This document shows, one piece after another, positions 44,076-53,434 of a stretch of DNA of 64,000 nucleotides. The stretch is taken from the NCBI RefSeq assembly GCF_007096355.1, contig NZ_VKDF01000004.1:357-64356 (forward strand), written 5' to 3'. Within the stretch, counting starts at the first letter, position 1. Each line of letters starts with the position of its first letter. The position numbers were made by a program, and so were the translations under genes. Source of the stretch: Paracoccus sp. M683. GTDB taxonomy: Bacteria; Pseudomonadota; Alphaproteobacteria; Rhodobacterales; Rhodobacteraceae. The notes beneath the pieces were generated by a model. The model was not told the DNA's origin and ran no database searches. It saw only the letters and a list, made by a program, of their open reading frames with translations.

Positions 44076-45011
44076 ATGCAGGCGACGATCAAAAGCACGG
44101 TAGAGTTCGAAGGGGTCGGGTTGCACTCGGGCGCCCGCACCCGTCTGGCGATTCACCCGGCACCGGCAGGGCACGGCATTGTTTTTCGCCGCATTGACCT
44201 GACCGAAGGCGAAAACCGGCTGGCGGCACGGTGGGACAACGTGACCCCCTCGCCGCTGTGCACGCTGCTGGACAATGGCCAGGGCGCGACCCTGTCCACC
44301 ATCGAACATGTGATGGCCGCGCTGGCCGGCACCGGCATCCACAACGCGCTGATCGACGTGGACGGGCCGGAAGTGCCGATTCTGGATGGCTCTAGCCAGC
44401 CTTTCGTGCGCGGTATCCTGCGTGTGGGCATCCGGCTTCAGGGCCGCCCGCTGCGCGCGATCCGCGTGCTGCGCCCGGTCGAGGTGCGCCAGGGCGAGGC
44501 TTTCGCCCGGCTTGCCCCCGCCGACCACCTGGAAATCGACTTCCAGATCGACTTTACCGACGAGGCGATCGGCCATCAGGAAAAGCGGCTGGACATGGCC
44601 AATGGCGCCTTCCTGCGCGAGCTTGCTGACAGCCGCACCTTCTGCCGTCAGGCTGATGTCGATGCGATGCGCAAGCAGGGCCTGGCCCTTGGCGGCACCT
44701 ATGACAACGCGGTTGTCGTGGATGGCGCGCAGGTGCTGTCGCCGGGCGGGCTGCGCCATTCGGACGAGGCCGTGCGCCACAAGATGCTGGACGCCATGGG
44801 CGATCTGGCGCTGGCCGGTGCGCCGCTGCTGGCGCAATATACCGGGCATCGCGCCGGGCATGCGATGACCAACCAGCTTCTGCGCGCGCTGTTCGCCCAG
44901 CCCGATGCCTGGGAATGGGTCACCTGCTCGACCGATCTTGAGAATCGCTTGCCGGGCGCTGGCGTTGCCGCCTATGGCCCCGTGGCCGGGCACGAGACTG
45001 CACTGGGCTGA
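44076..45011 (+). CDS. lpxC: UDP-3-O-acyl-GlcNAc deacetylase LpxC
   Basis: This is a 311-residue zinc amidase that commits UDP-3-O-acyl-GlcNAc to lipid A synthesis. It starts with the usual ATIKSTVEFEGVGLHSG. The zinc ligands lie in STIEHVMAAL (histidine) and RHSDEAVRHKMLDAMGD (histidine and aspartate), and the catalytic histidine is in TGHRAGHAMTNQLL. Start choice: the ATG at 44076 has AGGCAG upstream and matches the family; an ATG 15 nt earlier is also open. It follows ftsZ after a terminator, so it is transcribed separately. Confidence 0.95.
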   Translation: MQATIKSTVEFEGVGLHSGARTRLAIHPAPAGHGIVFRRIDLTEGENRLAARWDNVTPSPLCTLLDNGQGATLSTIEHVMAALAGTGIHNALIDVDGPEVPILDGSSQPFVRGILRVGIRLQGRPLRAIRVLRPVEVRQGEAFARLAPADHLEIDFQIDFTDEAIGHQEKRLDMANGAFLRELADSRTFCRQADVDAMRKQGLALGGTYDNAVVVDGAQVLSPGGLRHSDEAVRHKMLDAMGDLALAGAPLLAQYTGHRAGHAMTNQLLRALFAQPDAWEWVTCSTDLENRLPGAGVAAYGPVAGHETALG

Positions 45012-45151
45012 CCGGCCCGGTGCATCTGTCCGCCGATGTCCTTGCGAAACGCAGGTCAAAATCAACAGATTGCCATTTTGCGCCCCCTGATGTTCTGTGC
45101 TAGGACGACCGGGCCGTCGCGCGTAAGCACCACGGTCACAAGACGGAATTG

Positions 45152-46018
45152 ATGGACAGAGTGACCATGGCGCGTTCGAAATCGTCGGCAACCCTGATGG
45201 CAATCCTGCTTGCGGCATCGGTCGCTGCCGGTTGTTCCCGCATGGGCGGAGAATCGGAAGCGCCGCGCAATCTGGAAAATTTCTCGGCCGAGGAAATTTA
45301 CAAACGCGGCGAATACGAGCTGGAAAATAGCCGCAAGCCCGAGGATGCGGTATTCTATTTCAGCGAGATCGAGCGGCTGTATCCCTATTCCGAATGGGCC
45401 AAGCGCGCGTTGATCATGCAGGCCTATGGCTATCACCGGGCCAAGAACTATGAAGAGGCGCGGGGCGCCGCGCAGCGTTTCATCGACACCTATCCGGGCG
45501 ATGAGGATGCGGCCTATGCCAAATATCTGCTGGCGCTGTCCTATTACGACCAGATCGACGATGTGGGCCGCGATCAGGGCCTGACCTTCCAGGCCTTGCA
45601 GGCGCTGCGCGCCGTGATCGAGGAATATCCCGAAAGCGAATATGCCCGCAGCTCGATCCTGAAATTCGACCTGGCCTTTGACCATCTTGCCGCAAAAGAG
45701 ATGGAGATCGGCCGCTATTACCTGAAGCAGGGCCATTACAGTGCCTCGATCAACCGATTCCGCGTGGTTGTCGAGGAATTCCAGACCACCACCCACACGC
45801 CCGAGGCGCTGATGCGGCTGGTCGAGGCATATCTGGCGCTTGGCCTGTCGGACGAGGCGCAGACGGCGGGTGCGATTCTGGGCCATAACTTCCAGTCCTC
45901 GCCCTTCTATCAGGACGCCTATGAGCAGCTGCGTGGTCGCGGCCTGTCGGCGACGCCGCAGGGCAATAGCTGGCTGACCAATATCTATCGTCAGGTCGTG
46001 CAGGGCCGCTGGCTGTAA
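45152..46018 (+). CDS. bamD: Outer-membrane assembly lipoprotein BamD (ComL)
   Basis: This is a 288-residue lipoprotein of the BAM complex that inserts beta-barrel proteins in the outer membrane. The signal is ATLMAILLAASVAAGC with the lipidated cysteine near residue 28. TPR repeats follow: AEEIYKRGEYELENSRKPEDAV, then SEWAKRALIMQAYGYHRAK, and GHYSASINRFRVVVEEFQ near the C-terminus. Start alternatives at 45149 (TTG) and 45167 (ATG) leave the lipobox intact. It precedes recN by 12 bp, a pairing common in alphaproteobacteria. Confidence 0.93.
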   Translation: MDRVTMARSKSSATLMAILLAASVAAGCSRMGGESEAPRNLENFSAEEIYKRGEYELENSRKPEDAVFYFSEIERLYPYSEWAKRALIMQAYGYHRAKNYEEARGAAQRFIDTYPGDEDAAYAKYLLALSYYDQIDDVGRDQGLTFQALQALRAVIEEYPESEYARSSILKFDLAFDHLAAKEMEIGRYYLKQGHYSASINRFRVVVEEFQTTTHTPEALMRLVEAYLALGLSDEAQTAGAILGHNFQSSPFYQDAYEQLRGRGLSATPQGNSWLTNIYRQVVQGRWL

Positions 46019-46030
46019 AAGGGTCCGGCG

Positions 46031-47677
46031 ATGCTTCGCCAGTTGGACATCCGCGATATGCTGCTGATCGACCGGCTCGAACTGAGTTTCGGGCCGGGCC
46101 TGAACGTGCTGACCGGCGAGACGGGCGCGGGTAAGTCGATCCTGCTGGATTGTCTGGGCTTCGTGTTGGGGTGGCGCGGCCGCGCCGATCTGGTGCGGGC
46201 GGGCGCCGAGCAGGGCGAGGTGACGGCGGTATTCGACCTGCCGGATGGGCATCCCGCGCGCGCGGTGCTGTCCGAGGTCGGCATCAAGCCTGAAGGTGGC
46301 GAACTGATCCTGCGCCGGGTGAATGGTGGTGACGGACGCAAGACGGGTTGGGTGAACGATCGCCGCGTATCCGGCGAAGTGCTGCGCCAACTGTCCGAGA
46401 TGCTGGTGGAATTGCATGGCCAGCACGATGATCGGGGCCTTTTGAACGCACGCGGCCATCGGGCCTTGCTGGACGCCTTTGCCGGCCTGGACATGGCCGA
46501 AACCCGCAAAGCATGGACGGCCCGGCGCGAGGCGCGCGCCGCGCTGGAACGGGCCCACGAGGCACTGGTTGCAGCGAAGAAGGAAGAAGACTTCCTGCGC
46601 CACGCGGTCAAGGAACTGGACGATCTCGCGCCGGATACCGGGGAAGAGGCCGCGCTGGACAGCGCGCGCCGCAGCATGCAGGCCGCCGCACGCATCCGCG
46701 ACGATGTGGCCCGCGCCTTGCAGATCCTTGGCCCTGATGGCGCCGAGGGCGCGTTGCTGGATGCAAATCGCTGGCTGGAGGGCGCGGCCGACAAGGCCGA
46801 GGGCCAGCTGGACGCCCCGATCGGCGCGCTTGGCCGCGCGCTGGTGGAACTGGGCGAGGCGGCCTCGGGCGTCGAATCGGCGCTGGATGCGCTGGATTTC
46901 GACCCGCTCGCGCTGGAGCGCACCGAGGAGCGTCTGTTTGCCCTGCGCGCCTTGGCCCGCAAGCATGATGTTCTGGCCGACGATCTGGCCGTTCTGGCCG
47001 ATGATCTGCGCGAAAGGCTGGGCCGCATCGACGCGGGTGAGGATCAGATAGCAGCGCTGAAACAGGCCGTTGCCGCGGCCGACGACGCGTATGACAGGGC
47101 GGCCGAGGCATTGCACGCGCAACGCAGCCGCGCGGCCGGGCAGTTGGACAAGGCGGTCTCGGCCGAACTCGCGCCGCTAAAGATGGAACGTGCGGTGTTC
47201 GAGACGCGAATCACCCCGGCCGATCCCGGCCCCGAGGGGTATGATATGGTCGCCTTCACCGTGGCAACCAATCCCGGCGCGCCCGCCGGACCGCTGGACA
47301 AGATCGCCTCGGGGGGCGAGCTGTCGCGGTTTCTTCTGGCGCTGAAGGTCTGTCTGGCGCGCGGTAATGACGCCCTGGTGCTGATCTTTGACGAGATCGA
47401 CCGGGGCGTCGGCGGTGCGACGGCCGATGCGGTCGGGCGGCGGCTGAGGCGGCTGGCTGATGACGCGCAGGTTCTGGTGGTGACACACAGCCCGCAGGTG
47501 GCGGCGCTTGGGGCGCATCATTTCCGCGTGGCGAAATCGGTGTCGGGTGGCATGACCACCAGCCGGGTCAGCCCACTGGACGATGCGGCGCGCATCAACG
47601 AAATCGCCCGCATGCTTGCGGGCGACAAGATCTCGGATGCGGCGGTGGATGCGGCGCGCGCGTTACTTGCGGGCTAG
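46031..47677 (+). CDS. recN: DNA repair protein RecN
   Basis: This is a 548-residue SMC-like ATPase of double-strand break repair. Walker A is TGETGAGKSILLD near residue 33. A coiled-coil region spans about 160-360, rich in Ala, Glu and Arg. The ABC signature part is IASGGELSRFLLALK near 424 and Walker B is LVLIFDEIDRGVGG near 450, followed by VTHSPQVAALGAHHF. It is convergent with an exported-protein gene whose stop lies 9 bp away. Confidence 0.95.
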   Translation: MLRQLDIRDMLLIDRLELSFGPGLNVLTGETGAGKSILLDCLGFVLGWRGRADLVRAGAEQGEVTAVFDLPDGHPARAVLSEVGIKPEGGELILRRVNGGDGRKTGWVNDRRVSGEVLRQLSEMLVELHGQHDDRGLLNARGHRALLDAFAGLDMAETRKAWTARREARAALERAHEALVAAKKEEDFLRHAVKELDDLAPDTGEEAALDSARRSMQAAARIRDDVARALQILGPDGAEGALLDANRWLEGAADKAEGQLDAPIGALGRALVELGEAASGVESALDALDFDPLALERTEERLFALRALARKHDVLADDLAVLADDLRERLGRIDAGEDQIAALKQAVAAADDAYDRAAEALHAQRSRAAGQLDKAVSAELAPLKMERAVFETRITPADPGPEGYDMVAFTVATNPGAPAGPLDKIASGGELSRFLLALKVCLARGNDALVLIFDEIDRGVGGATADAVGRRLRRLADDAQVLVVTHSPQVAALGAHHFRVAKSVSGGMTTSRVSPLDDAARINEIARMLAGDKISDAAVDAARALLAG

Positions 47678-47686
47678 AACACCGCC

Positions 47687-48133
47687 CTAGTCGAGAATCG
47701 CGTTCACCAGCCGGATGAAGGACAGCAGCCGCCCGGTATCGGAATCGACCCGCACCAACTGGCCGTCGATGATGGCATAGCGGTTCCCGCGTGGCGGATC
47801 GCCAAGACCATAAAGACCGGGCTGGGTGATAACGTGAATGTCGTCCAAATCCAGCACATCACCGATCACGATGCCATTGTTGCCGCCCCGGCGCGCCTGC
47901 CCCGGAGGCACGCAGGCCGGGCTTTTCTTGGCAAGGCCGGGCGGGCAATTCGCCACGACGATCGGACGCTGCGCGCGCAGGATCTGGCCGTCACGAACCT
48001 CGACCCGCACATCGCGATCACGGTCGTGGCCGCGTCCGTTGCCCTGGTTGTTTTCTTTTGCAAAGCTGCTGACCGGGGCCACGATCATCGTGACGCCCAG
48101 CAAAGCCGCAGTCATCAGGCGTCGCTTGGTCAT
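47687..48133 (-). CDS. Exported protein of unknown function, paralogue A
   Basis: This 148-residue protein has a signal peptide (about residues 1-25, ending SSFAKEN). Then come a charged stretch NNQGNGRGHDRDRDVRVE and the cysteine motif CPPGLAKKSPACVPPGQA, and a C-terminal domain HVITQPGLYGLG, YAIIDGQLVRVD, LSFIRLVNAILD. The cysteine motif is common in small periplasmic proteins of this bacterial family; function is unknown to me. The C-terminal domain is shared with the next gene upstream (48285-48590), which lacks the cysteine motif, so the two arose by duplication. Confidence 0.8.
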   Translation of the reverse strand: MTKRRLMTAALLGVTMIVAPVSSFAKENNQGNGRGHDRDRDVRVEVRDGQILRAQRPIVVANCPPGLAKKSPACVPPGQARRGGNNGIVIGDVLDLDDIHVITQPGLYGLGDPPRGNRYAIIDGQLVRVDSDTGRLLSFIRLVNAILD

Positions 48134-48284
48134 TGTCTTTTCCTTCGATCAGCGGCCCTCGGCGGACCTGCCGTTTATGTCGTCACATTTGCAGAACAAC
48201 GATTGTCCTTTGGCGGCGGTTCCGCAGCGCGCCGGCCCTGTGACAGTTGTGATCGCCGTCAATCCGGCTTGGGCAACAATGCCT

Positions 48285-48590
48285 CTAATCCAGGATGGTG
48301 CTCTGGCTGCGCAGGATAGACAGAACCTTCATGGTCTTTGGATCGACCCTGATCAACTGACCGCTGGCAACGGCATATTCGCTGTTGCCGACATTGCGGC
48401 CCAGCCCATAAAGGCCCGGCTCGGTGATGATGTGAACCTGATCGGCGGGCAAGATGTCGCCCACCGCGATACCGGCTGTTGATTGTGCCGCCGCCGGCCC
48501 GCTTTCCGACTGCGAAAAGCCCCTGATCCCAACCGCCGTGAATGCGGCGGCAACCACCAGAATCTGCGCCAATGAGGCCGCGCGTGCCAT
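48285..48590 (-). CDS. Exported protein of unknown function, paralogue B
   Basis: This 101-residue protein begins with an N-terminal hydrophobic signal or anchor (SLAQILVVAAAFTAVGI). A linker rich in Ser and Ala follows, then the domain HIITEPGLYGLG, YAVASGQLIRVD, VLSILRSQSTILD. These segments align with the end of the neighbouring paralogue. The ATG at 48588-48590 has AAGGAA upstream; a longer upstream reading is not supported. The gap 48134-48284 shows no gene. A periplasmic or membrane-attached role is inferred from the signal only. Confidence 0.75.
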   Translation of the reverse strand: MARAASLAQILVVAAAFTAVGIRGFSQSESGPAAAQSTAGIAVGDILPADQVHIITEPGLYGLGRNVGNSEYAVASGQLIRVDPKTMKVLSILRSQSTILD

Positions 48591-48688
48591 TTCCTTGCCC
48601 CGGTTTTCACCTGTCCTTATTCCGGGCGAACACGGGCCCCGTTCCTGAGTTCCGTAATCTTCGAAAAAAACATGCAACCGTGGCGGAT

Positions 48689-49558
48689 TCACCCGTTCCG
48701 TCTGTTGAACCGTGGCAGCATGGCCGAGAAATCACGCCCGCGGCCGTCCTCGCGTTCGACAAATTCCTCGTAAAGGTCCCGCGCCTGTCGGCCCATTGGC
48801 GTGTCGGCGCCGGCCGAGGCTGCGGCATCCTGCGACAGGTTCAGGTCCTTCAGCATCAGTTCCGCCGCGAAACCGGGTTTATAGTCGTTATCGGCGGGCG
48901 ATTTCGGCCCGATGCCGGGGGCGGGGCAATAGGCGTTCATGCTCCAGCTGTAACCCGAGCTGGTCGAGACAACGTCGAACATCTTCTGCCGGTCAAGGCC
49001 CAGCTTGTCGGCCAGGGCGAAAGCCTCGCAGGTGGCGATCATGGTGACGCCAAGGATCATGTTGTTGCAGATCTTGGCCGCCTGACCCGCGCCCGAGGCG
49101 CCGCAATGCACGGTCTTTTGACCCATTATGTCAAACAGTGGCTGGGCGGTGGCGAAGGCCGCGTCATCGCCGCCGACCATGAAGGTCAGCGTGCCCGCCT
49201 GTGCCCCGCCGATGCCGCCGGAAACCGGCGCATCCAGCGCGCCGAGGCCCGCGGCCTGTGCGTCAGCCGCCACCGCGCGGGCGCTGTCCACATCGACGGT
49301 CGAACAGTCGCACAGAACTGCGCCCGCCCGCATGGCCGGGATAACCTGTTCCGCCACCGCGCGCAGGATGGCGCCATTGGGCAGCATGGTGATGACGACG
49401 TCGGCGCCTGTTGCGGCCTCGGCCGCGCTGGCCGATTTGGTCACGCCCTCGGGCATGGGGGCGGCGGTGTCGAAACCCGCGACCTGATGCCCGGCCTTGG
49501 CCAGATTGGCCGCCATCGGGCCGCCCATATTTCCCAAACCGATGAATGCGATCTTCAT
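48689..49558 (-). CDS. mmsB: 3-hydroxyisobutyrate dehydrogenase MmsB
   Basis: This is a 289-residue NAD-dependent dehydrogenase of valine breakdown, oxidising 3-hydroxyisobutyrate to methylmalonate semialdehyde. The N-terminus IAFIGLGNMGGPMAANLAK is the NAD fold of the beta-hydroxyacid dehydrogenases, DAPVSGGIGGAQAGTLTFM is the substrate motif near residue 120, and the catalytic lysine lies in GAGQAAKICNNMILG near 170. It overlaps the hydrolase gene upstream as ATGA, so the product of that enzyme is its substrate and the two are coupled. Confidence 0.94.
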   Translation of the reverse strand: MKIAFIGLGNMGGPMAANLAKAGHQVAGFDTAAPMPEGVTKSASAAEAATGADVVITMLPNGAILRAVAEQVIPAMRAGAVLCDCSTVDVDSARAVAADAQAAGLGALDAPVSGGIGGAQAGTLTFMVGGDDAAFATAQPLFDIMGQKTVHCGASGAGQAAKICNNMILGVTMIATCEAFALADKLGLDRQKMFDVVSTSSGYSWSMNAYCPAPGIGPKSPADNDYKPGFAAELMLKDLNLSQDAAASAGADTPMGRQARDLYEEFVEREDGRGRDFSAMLPRFNRRNG

Positions 49559-50562
49559 GCCTTGTCCTCCCAGTTCAGTTCATCCGCGCCAAGCGGCGCC
49601 AGCATCGCGCCCACATGGGCGGCCGAGGCATCGGCGTGCCATTTCGGATTGCGGTCCTTGTCGATGATCTGGGCGCGCACGCCCTCGACGAAATCGCCCA
49701 TTTCGGTGGCGCGATAGGTAAAGCGGAACTCGCGGGCCAGCGAATCCTGGATGCGCTGGTCGGCCCGTGCCGCGCGCACCATCGCCAGCCCCGCCGCCAT
49801 CGAAAGGGGCGAGTTGCGGCGGATGGGTTTCAGCGCGGCCTGATCGCCAGCGGCTTCCAGCGCGGTGACGATATCGGCCACAGTCTCGCCGCCGAATGCC
49901 GACAGGTCGCGATCGGCCAGCGGGGCAGGGGGCGGGGTCTGGCCATGGATGACTGATGTGCTGCCGGTGGTTTCCAGCTGCGCGATCAACGCAGGCCAGT
50001 CGGATTCGGGCAGGTAGTAATCCGCAAACCCGGCATGGATCGCGTCGCCCGCACCCATGCGGTCGCTGGTCAGCATCAGATATTCGCCGATCCGGCCCGG
50101 CGCGCGGGCAAGAAGCCAGGTGCCGCCGACATCGGGGATCAACCCGATGGTGCTTTCGGGCATGGCGATCTGCGTGGTGTCGCCCACGATCCGATCGCTG
50201 GCATGGCCGCCAACACCCACGCCGCCGCCCATGACAAAGCCCTGCATCAGTGCCACCACGGGCTTGGGGTAATCGGCAATCGCCGCGTTCATCAGATATT
50301 CGTCGCGGAAGAAGTCGCGCCCGATCTGATGGTTGCCCTCAAGCCCGCCGCGATAGACGGCGGCGATATCGCCACCGGCGCAAAAGGCACGCTCGCCCTC
50401 GGCATCAATGACAACCAGATCGACCGCCGGGTCTGCCCGCCACTCGTCCAGCGCCTGATGGATGGCCAGTGCCATCTCGTGCGTCAGCGCGTTCAGTGCC
50501 TGCTGGCGGGTGAAGGTGATGCGACCGGCGCGTCCTGTCTTGCGGATATTGAGGTCGTTCAC
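49555..50562 (-). CDS. 3-hydroxyisobutyryl-CoA hydrolase (enoyl-CoA hydratase family)
   Basis: This is a 335-residue crotonase-fold protein. FCAGGDIAAVYRGGLEG near residue 60 and GFVMGGGVGVGGHASDRIV near 108 form the oxyanion hole. PESTIGLIPDVGGTWLLAR near 134 carries the acidic residues that mark the hydrolase (HIBCH) rather than hydratase subgroup, and the protein is longer than a typical hydratase (about 260). The reaction is hydrolysis of 3-hydroxyisobutyryl-CoA to the free acid for MmsB. It is separated by 3 bp from the acyl-CoA dehydrogenase gene. Confidence 0.92.
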   Translation of the reverse strand: MNDLNIRKTGRAGRITFTRQQALNALTHEMALAIHQALDEWRADPAVDLVVIDAEGERAFCAGGDIAAVYRGGLEGNHQIGRDFFRDEYLMNAAIADYPKPVVALMQGFVMGGGVGVGGHASDRIVGDTTQIAMPESTIGLIPDVGGTWLLARAPGRIGEYLMLTSDRMGAGDAIHAGFADYYLPESDWPALIAQLETTGSTSVIHGQTPPPAPLADRDLSAFGGETVADIVTALEAAGDQAALKPIRRNSPLSMAAGLAMVRAARADQRIQDSLAREFRFTYRATEMGDFVEGVRAQIIDKDRNPKWHADASAAHVGAMLAPLGADELNWEDKA

Positions 50563-50565
50563 GGC

Positions 50566-51711
50566 TTATCCCCGCTCGGCCAGAAGGGCGCGGCCGACGA
50601 TCAGGCGCATGATTTCATTCGTGCCCTCAAGGATCTGGTGAACGCGCAGGTCGCGGACGATTTTTTCAATGCCGTAATCGGCCAGATAGCCATAGCCACC
50701 ATGCAGTTGCAGGCATTGGTTGGCGACCTCAAACGCGCGGTCGGTGACGTAAAGCTTGGCCATGGCACAGAATTTGGTCGCGTCCGGCGCGCCGTTATCC
50801 AGCTTCCACGCCGCCTGACGCAGGAAGATGCGGGCCGATTGCAGGGCGGTTTCCATCTCGGCGAGGCGGAATTGCAGGGCCTGGAACTGGTCGATGCTTT
50901 TGCCGAAAGCGCGGCGCTCGCCCATATAGGTCAGCGTTGCGTTCAGCGCCCCCTGGGCGCCGCCAAGCGCGCCCGCGCTGATGTTCAGCCGCCCGCCATC
51001 TAGGCCGGCCATGGCATAGGTAAAGCCCTTGCCTTCCTGACCCAGCAGATTGTCATGCGGGATCACGCAATCGTCGAATTGCACCTGCGAGGTCGGCTGT
51101 GCCTGCCAGCCCATCTTGTGTTCCAGCGCGCCGAAGGAAAGGCCGGGCGTGCCATCCTCGACGATCACCGTGCTGATGCCCTTGGGGCCATCCTCGCCGG
51201 TGCGGACCATGGTGATATAGACGTCGGAATAGCTGCCGCCCGAGATGAAGGCCTTGGTGCCGTTCAGGCGGTAGCCCTCATTGGTGCGATCGGCGCGGGT
51301 TCGCAGCGCGGCGGCGTCGGAACCGCTGCCGGGTTCGGTCAGGCAATAGCTGAAGATCTTTGACATGCTGCACAGGTCGGGCAGCCATTTCGCCTTGGTC
51401 TCGGGCGAGCCGAACTTGTCGATCATGCCGCCGCACATATTGTGGATCGACAGGAAGGACCCGACGGCGGGATCGGCCATGGCCAGGGCTTCAAAAACCA
51501 GCGTCGCGTCAAGGCGAGACAGGCCCGAGCCGCCATATTCCTCGCTGACATAAAGGCCGCCGAAACCGAGCTGTGCGATTTCGGACCACAGGTCCTTGGG
51601 GATCGTGCCCGCGGCTTCCCATTCGCGCGAATGCGGCGCGATGCGGGTTTCGCCGAAATCACGGGCCATGTCGAAAATGGCCTGCTGTTCCTCGCTAAGC
51701 GCAAAATCCAT
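50566..51711 (-). CDS. Acyl-CoA dehydrogenase, isobutyryl-CoA type
   Basis: This is a 381-residue FAD enzyme. YCLTEPGSGSDAAALRT near residue 120 and KAFISGGSYSDVYI near 153 are acyl-CoA dehydrogenase signatures. The segment QLHGGYGYLADYGIEKIVRD followed by QILEGTNEIMR near 366 carries the catalytic glutamate in the position used by short and branched-chain enzymes. Grouping with mmsA, the hydrolase and mmsB points to isobutyryl-CoA as substrate in valine breakdown. Its electrons would go to electron-transfer flavoprotein. 157 bp, with the 3'-end element, separate it from mmsA. Confidence 0.92.
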   Translation of the reverse strand: MDFALSEEQQAIFDMARDFGETRIAPHSREWEAAGTIPKDLWSEIAQLGFGGLYVSEEYGGSGLSRLDATLVFEALAMADPAVGSFLSIHNMCGGMIDKFGSPETKAKWLPDLCSMSKIFSYCLTEPGSGSDAAALRTRADRTNEGYRLNGTKAFISGGSYSDVYITMVRTGEDGPKGISTVIVEDGTPGLSFGALEHKMGWQAQPTSQVQFDDCVIPHDNLLGQEGKGFTYAMAGLDGGRLNISAGALGGAQGALNATLTYMGERRAFGKSIDQFQALQFRLAEMETALQSARIFLRQAAWKLDNGAPDATKFCAMAKLYVTDRAFEVANQCLQLHGGYGYLADYGIEKIVRDLRVHQILEGTNEIMRLIVGRALLAERG

Positions 51712-51800
51712 CGGAAGCCTCCCCTCTCGTCAGGATATGAACGTTTGTTTAATTATCAGGGCCGGGCGTCGACGTGCAAGTCCGGCTTTGGGGCGGGGCA

Positions 51801-51864
51801 GGGGGGCGCTGCCCCCCTCGGCGCTGGCGCGCCTCACCCCCTGGGATATTTGGATCAAAGCGAG
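51801..51864 (-). repeat. 3'-end element, copy 4 (after mmsA)
   Basis: The core at 51837-51864 (plus strand GGATATTTGGATCAAAGCG near its end) starts 4 nt after the mmsA stop in mmsA sense. A GGGGGGC/GCCCCCC hairpin (51801-51817) follows. Two copies, here and at 12983, have almost identical cores. The rest of the gap 51712-51800 holds no gene. Confidence 0.65.
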
Positions 51865-51868
51865 GGGA

Positions 51869-53368
51869 TCAGTCCATCGCCTTGAAGTTGAACTCGCCAC
51901 CTTCCTTGATGCCCGAGGGCCAGCGCGCGGTCACGGTTTTCGTGCGCGTGTAGAAGCGGAAGGCGTCGGGGCCGTGCTGGTTCAGGTCGCCGAAGCCGGA
52001 TTTCTTCCAGCCGCCGAAGGTGTGATAGGCCAGCGGAACCGGGATCGGGACGTTGATGCCGACCATGCCGATATTGATGCGGCTGGCGAAATCGCGGGCG
52101 GTGTCGCCGTCACGGGTGAAGATGGCGGTGCCGTTGCCGTATTCGTGGCTCATGGCGAGGTCGAGCGCCTCTTCATAGGTCTTGGCGCGGACGGTCGACA
52201 GGACCGGGCCGAAGATTTCGGTCTTGTAGATGTCCATGTCGGGGGTCACGCGGTCGAACAGATGCGGGCCGACAAAGAAGCCGTCTTCATAGCCTTGCAG
52301 GCTGAAATCGCGGCCGTCGACAACCAGTTCGGCGCCCTGATCAACGCCTGATTGCACCAGGCGCAGGATGTTTTCCTTGGCGGCCTTGGTGACGACCGGG
52401 CCGTAATCCACGTCATCTCCGGCGGTATAGGGGCCGACCTTCAGTTTCTCGATCCGCGGCACCAGCCGTTCGATCAGCGCATCTGCGGTCTTTTCGCCCA
52501 CCGGAACCGCGACCGAGATCGCCATGCAGCGTTCGCCCGCAGCGCCATAGCCGGCGCCGACCAGCGCGTCCGCCGCCTGATCCAGATCGGCATCGGGCAT
52601 GATGATCATGTGGTTCTTGGCGCCGCCGAAGCACTGCGCGCGCTTGCCGGTGCGGGCGGCCTCTTCATAGATATATTGCGCAATCGGGGTCGAGCCGACG
52701 AAGCCCACCGCCTGAATGACCGGGCTGTGCAGGATTGCATCGACCGCGCCCTTGTCGCCATTGATCACCTGCAACACGCCATCGGGCAGGCCGGCCTCTT
52801 GCAGCAGCTTGGCCAGCATCAGGGGCACCGAGGGGTCACGTTCGGACGGTTTCAGGATGACGGCATTGCCGCAGACCAGCGCCGGACCCATTTTCCACAG
52901 CGGAATCATGGCGGGGAAGTTGAAGGGGGTGATCCCCGCAACCACGCCAAGCGGCTGGCGCATCGAGAAGATGTCGATGCCGGGGCCGGCCGAATCGGTG
53001 AACTCGCCCTTCAGCAGATGCGGCGCGCCGATCGAGAATTCGATGACCTCCAGGCCGCGCTGCACGTCGCCCTTGGCGTCGGGGAAGGTCTTGCCATGTT
53101 CCGAGGACAGCACCTCGGCCAGCTGGTCCATGTCGCGGTTGATCAGGTCGACAAAGCGCATCATCACGCGGGCGCGGCGCTGCGGGTTGGTGGCGCCCCA
53201 GGCGACCTGTGCCTTGGCCGCGCTGGCGATGGCGGCGTTCATTTCGGCGTCAGAGGCCAGAGGAACCTTGGCCTGAACCTCGCCCGTGGCGGGGTTGTAG
53301 ACATCAGCGAAGCGGCCGGACGTGCCTTTGACTTCCTTGCCGTCGATCCAGTGATACAGTTCTTTCAT
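51869..53368 (-). CDS. mmsA: Methylmalonate-semialdehyde dehydrogenase MmsA
   Basis: This is a 499-residue CoA-acylating aldehyde dehydrogenase that converts methylmalonate semialdehyde to propionyl-CoA and CO2. It starts LYHWIDGKEVKGTSGRFADV. ITPFNFPAMIPLWKMGPAL near residue 150 and KPSERDPSVP belong to the NAD fold. The catalytic cysteine lies in AAGERCMAISVAVPVG near 285, and EIFGPVLSTVRAKTYEEAL near 390. The ATG at 53366-53368 has a perfect AGGAGG site upstream. It is divergent from a LysR gene with a palindrome between them, its likely control point. Confidence 0.95.
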   Translation of the reverse strand: MKELYHWIDGKEVKGTSGRFADVYNPATGEVQAKVPLASDAEMNAAIASAAKAQVAWGATNPQRRARVMMRFVDLINRDMDQLAEVLSSEHGKTFPDAKGDVQRGLEVIEFSIGAPHLLKGEFTDSAGPGIDIFSMRQPLGVVAGITPFNFPAMIPLWKMGPALVCGNAVILKPSERDPSVPLMLAKLLQEAGLPDGVLQVINGDKGAVDAILHSPVIQAVGFVGSTPIAQYIYEEAARTGKRAQCFGGAKNHMIIMPDADLDQAADALVGAGYGAAGERCMAISVAVPVGEKTADALIERLVPRIEKLKVGPYTAGDDVDYGPVVTKAAKENILRLVQSGVDQGAELVVDGRDFSLQGYEDGFFVGPHLFDRVTPDMDIYKTEIFGPVLSTVRAKTYEEALDLAMSHEYGNGTAIFTRDGDTARDFASRINIGMVGINVPIPVPLAYHTFGGWKKSGFGDLNQHGPDAFRFYTRTKTVTARWPSGIKEGGEFNFKAMD

Positions 53369-53434
53369 CGCGTCCTCCTGAATGCATTGCCGGTATCTTA
53401 GCCTTGCGGAAATGCTGCGAGAAGGGGCAGTGTG

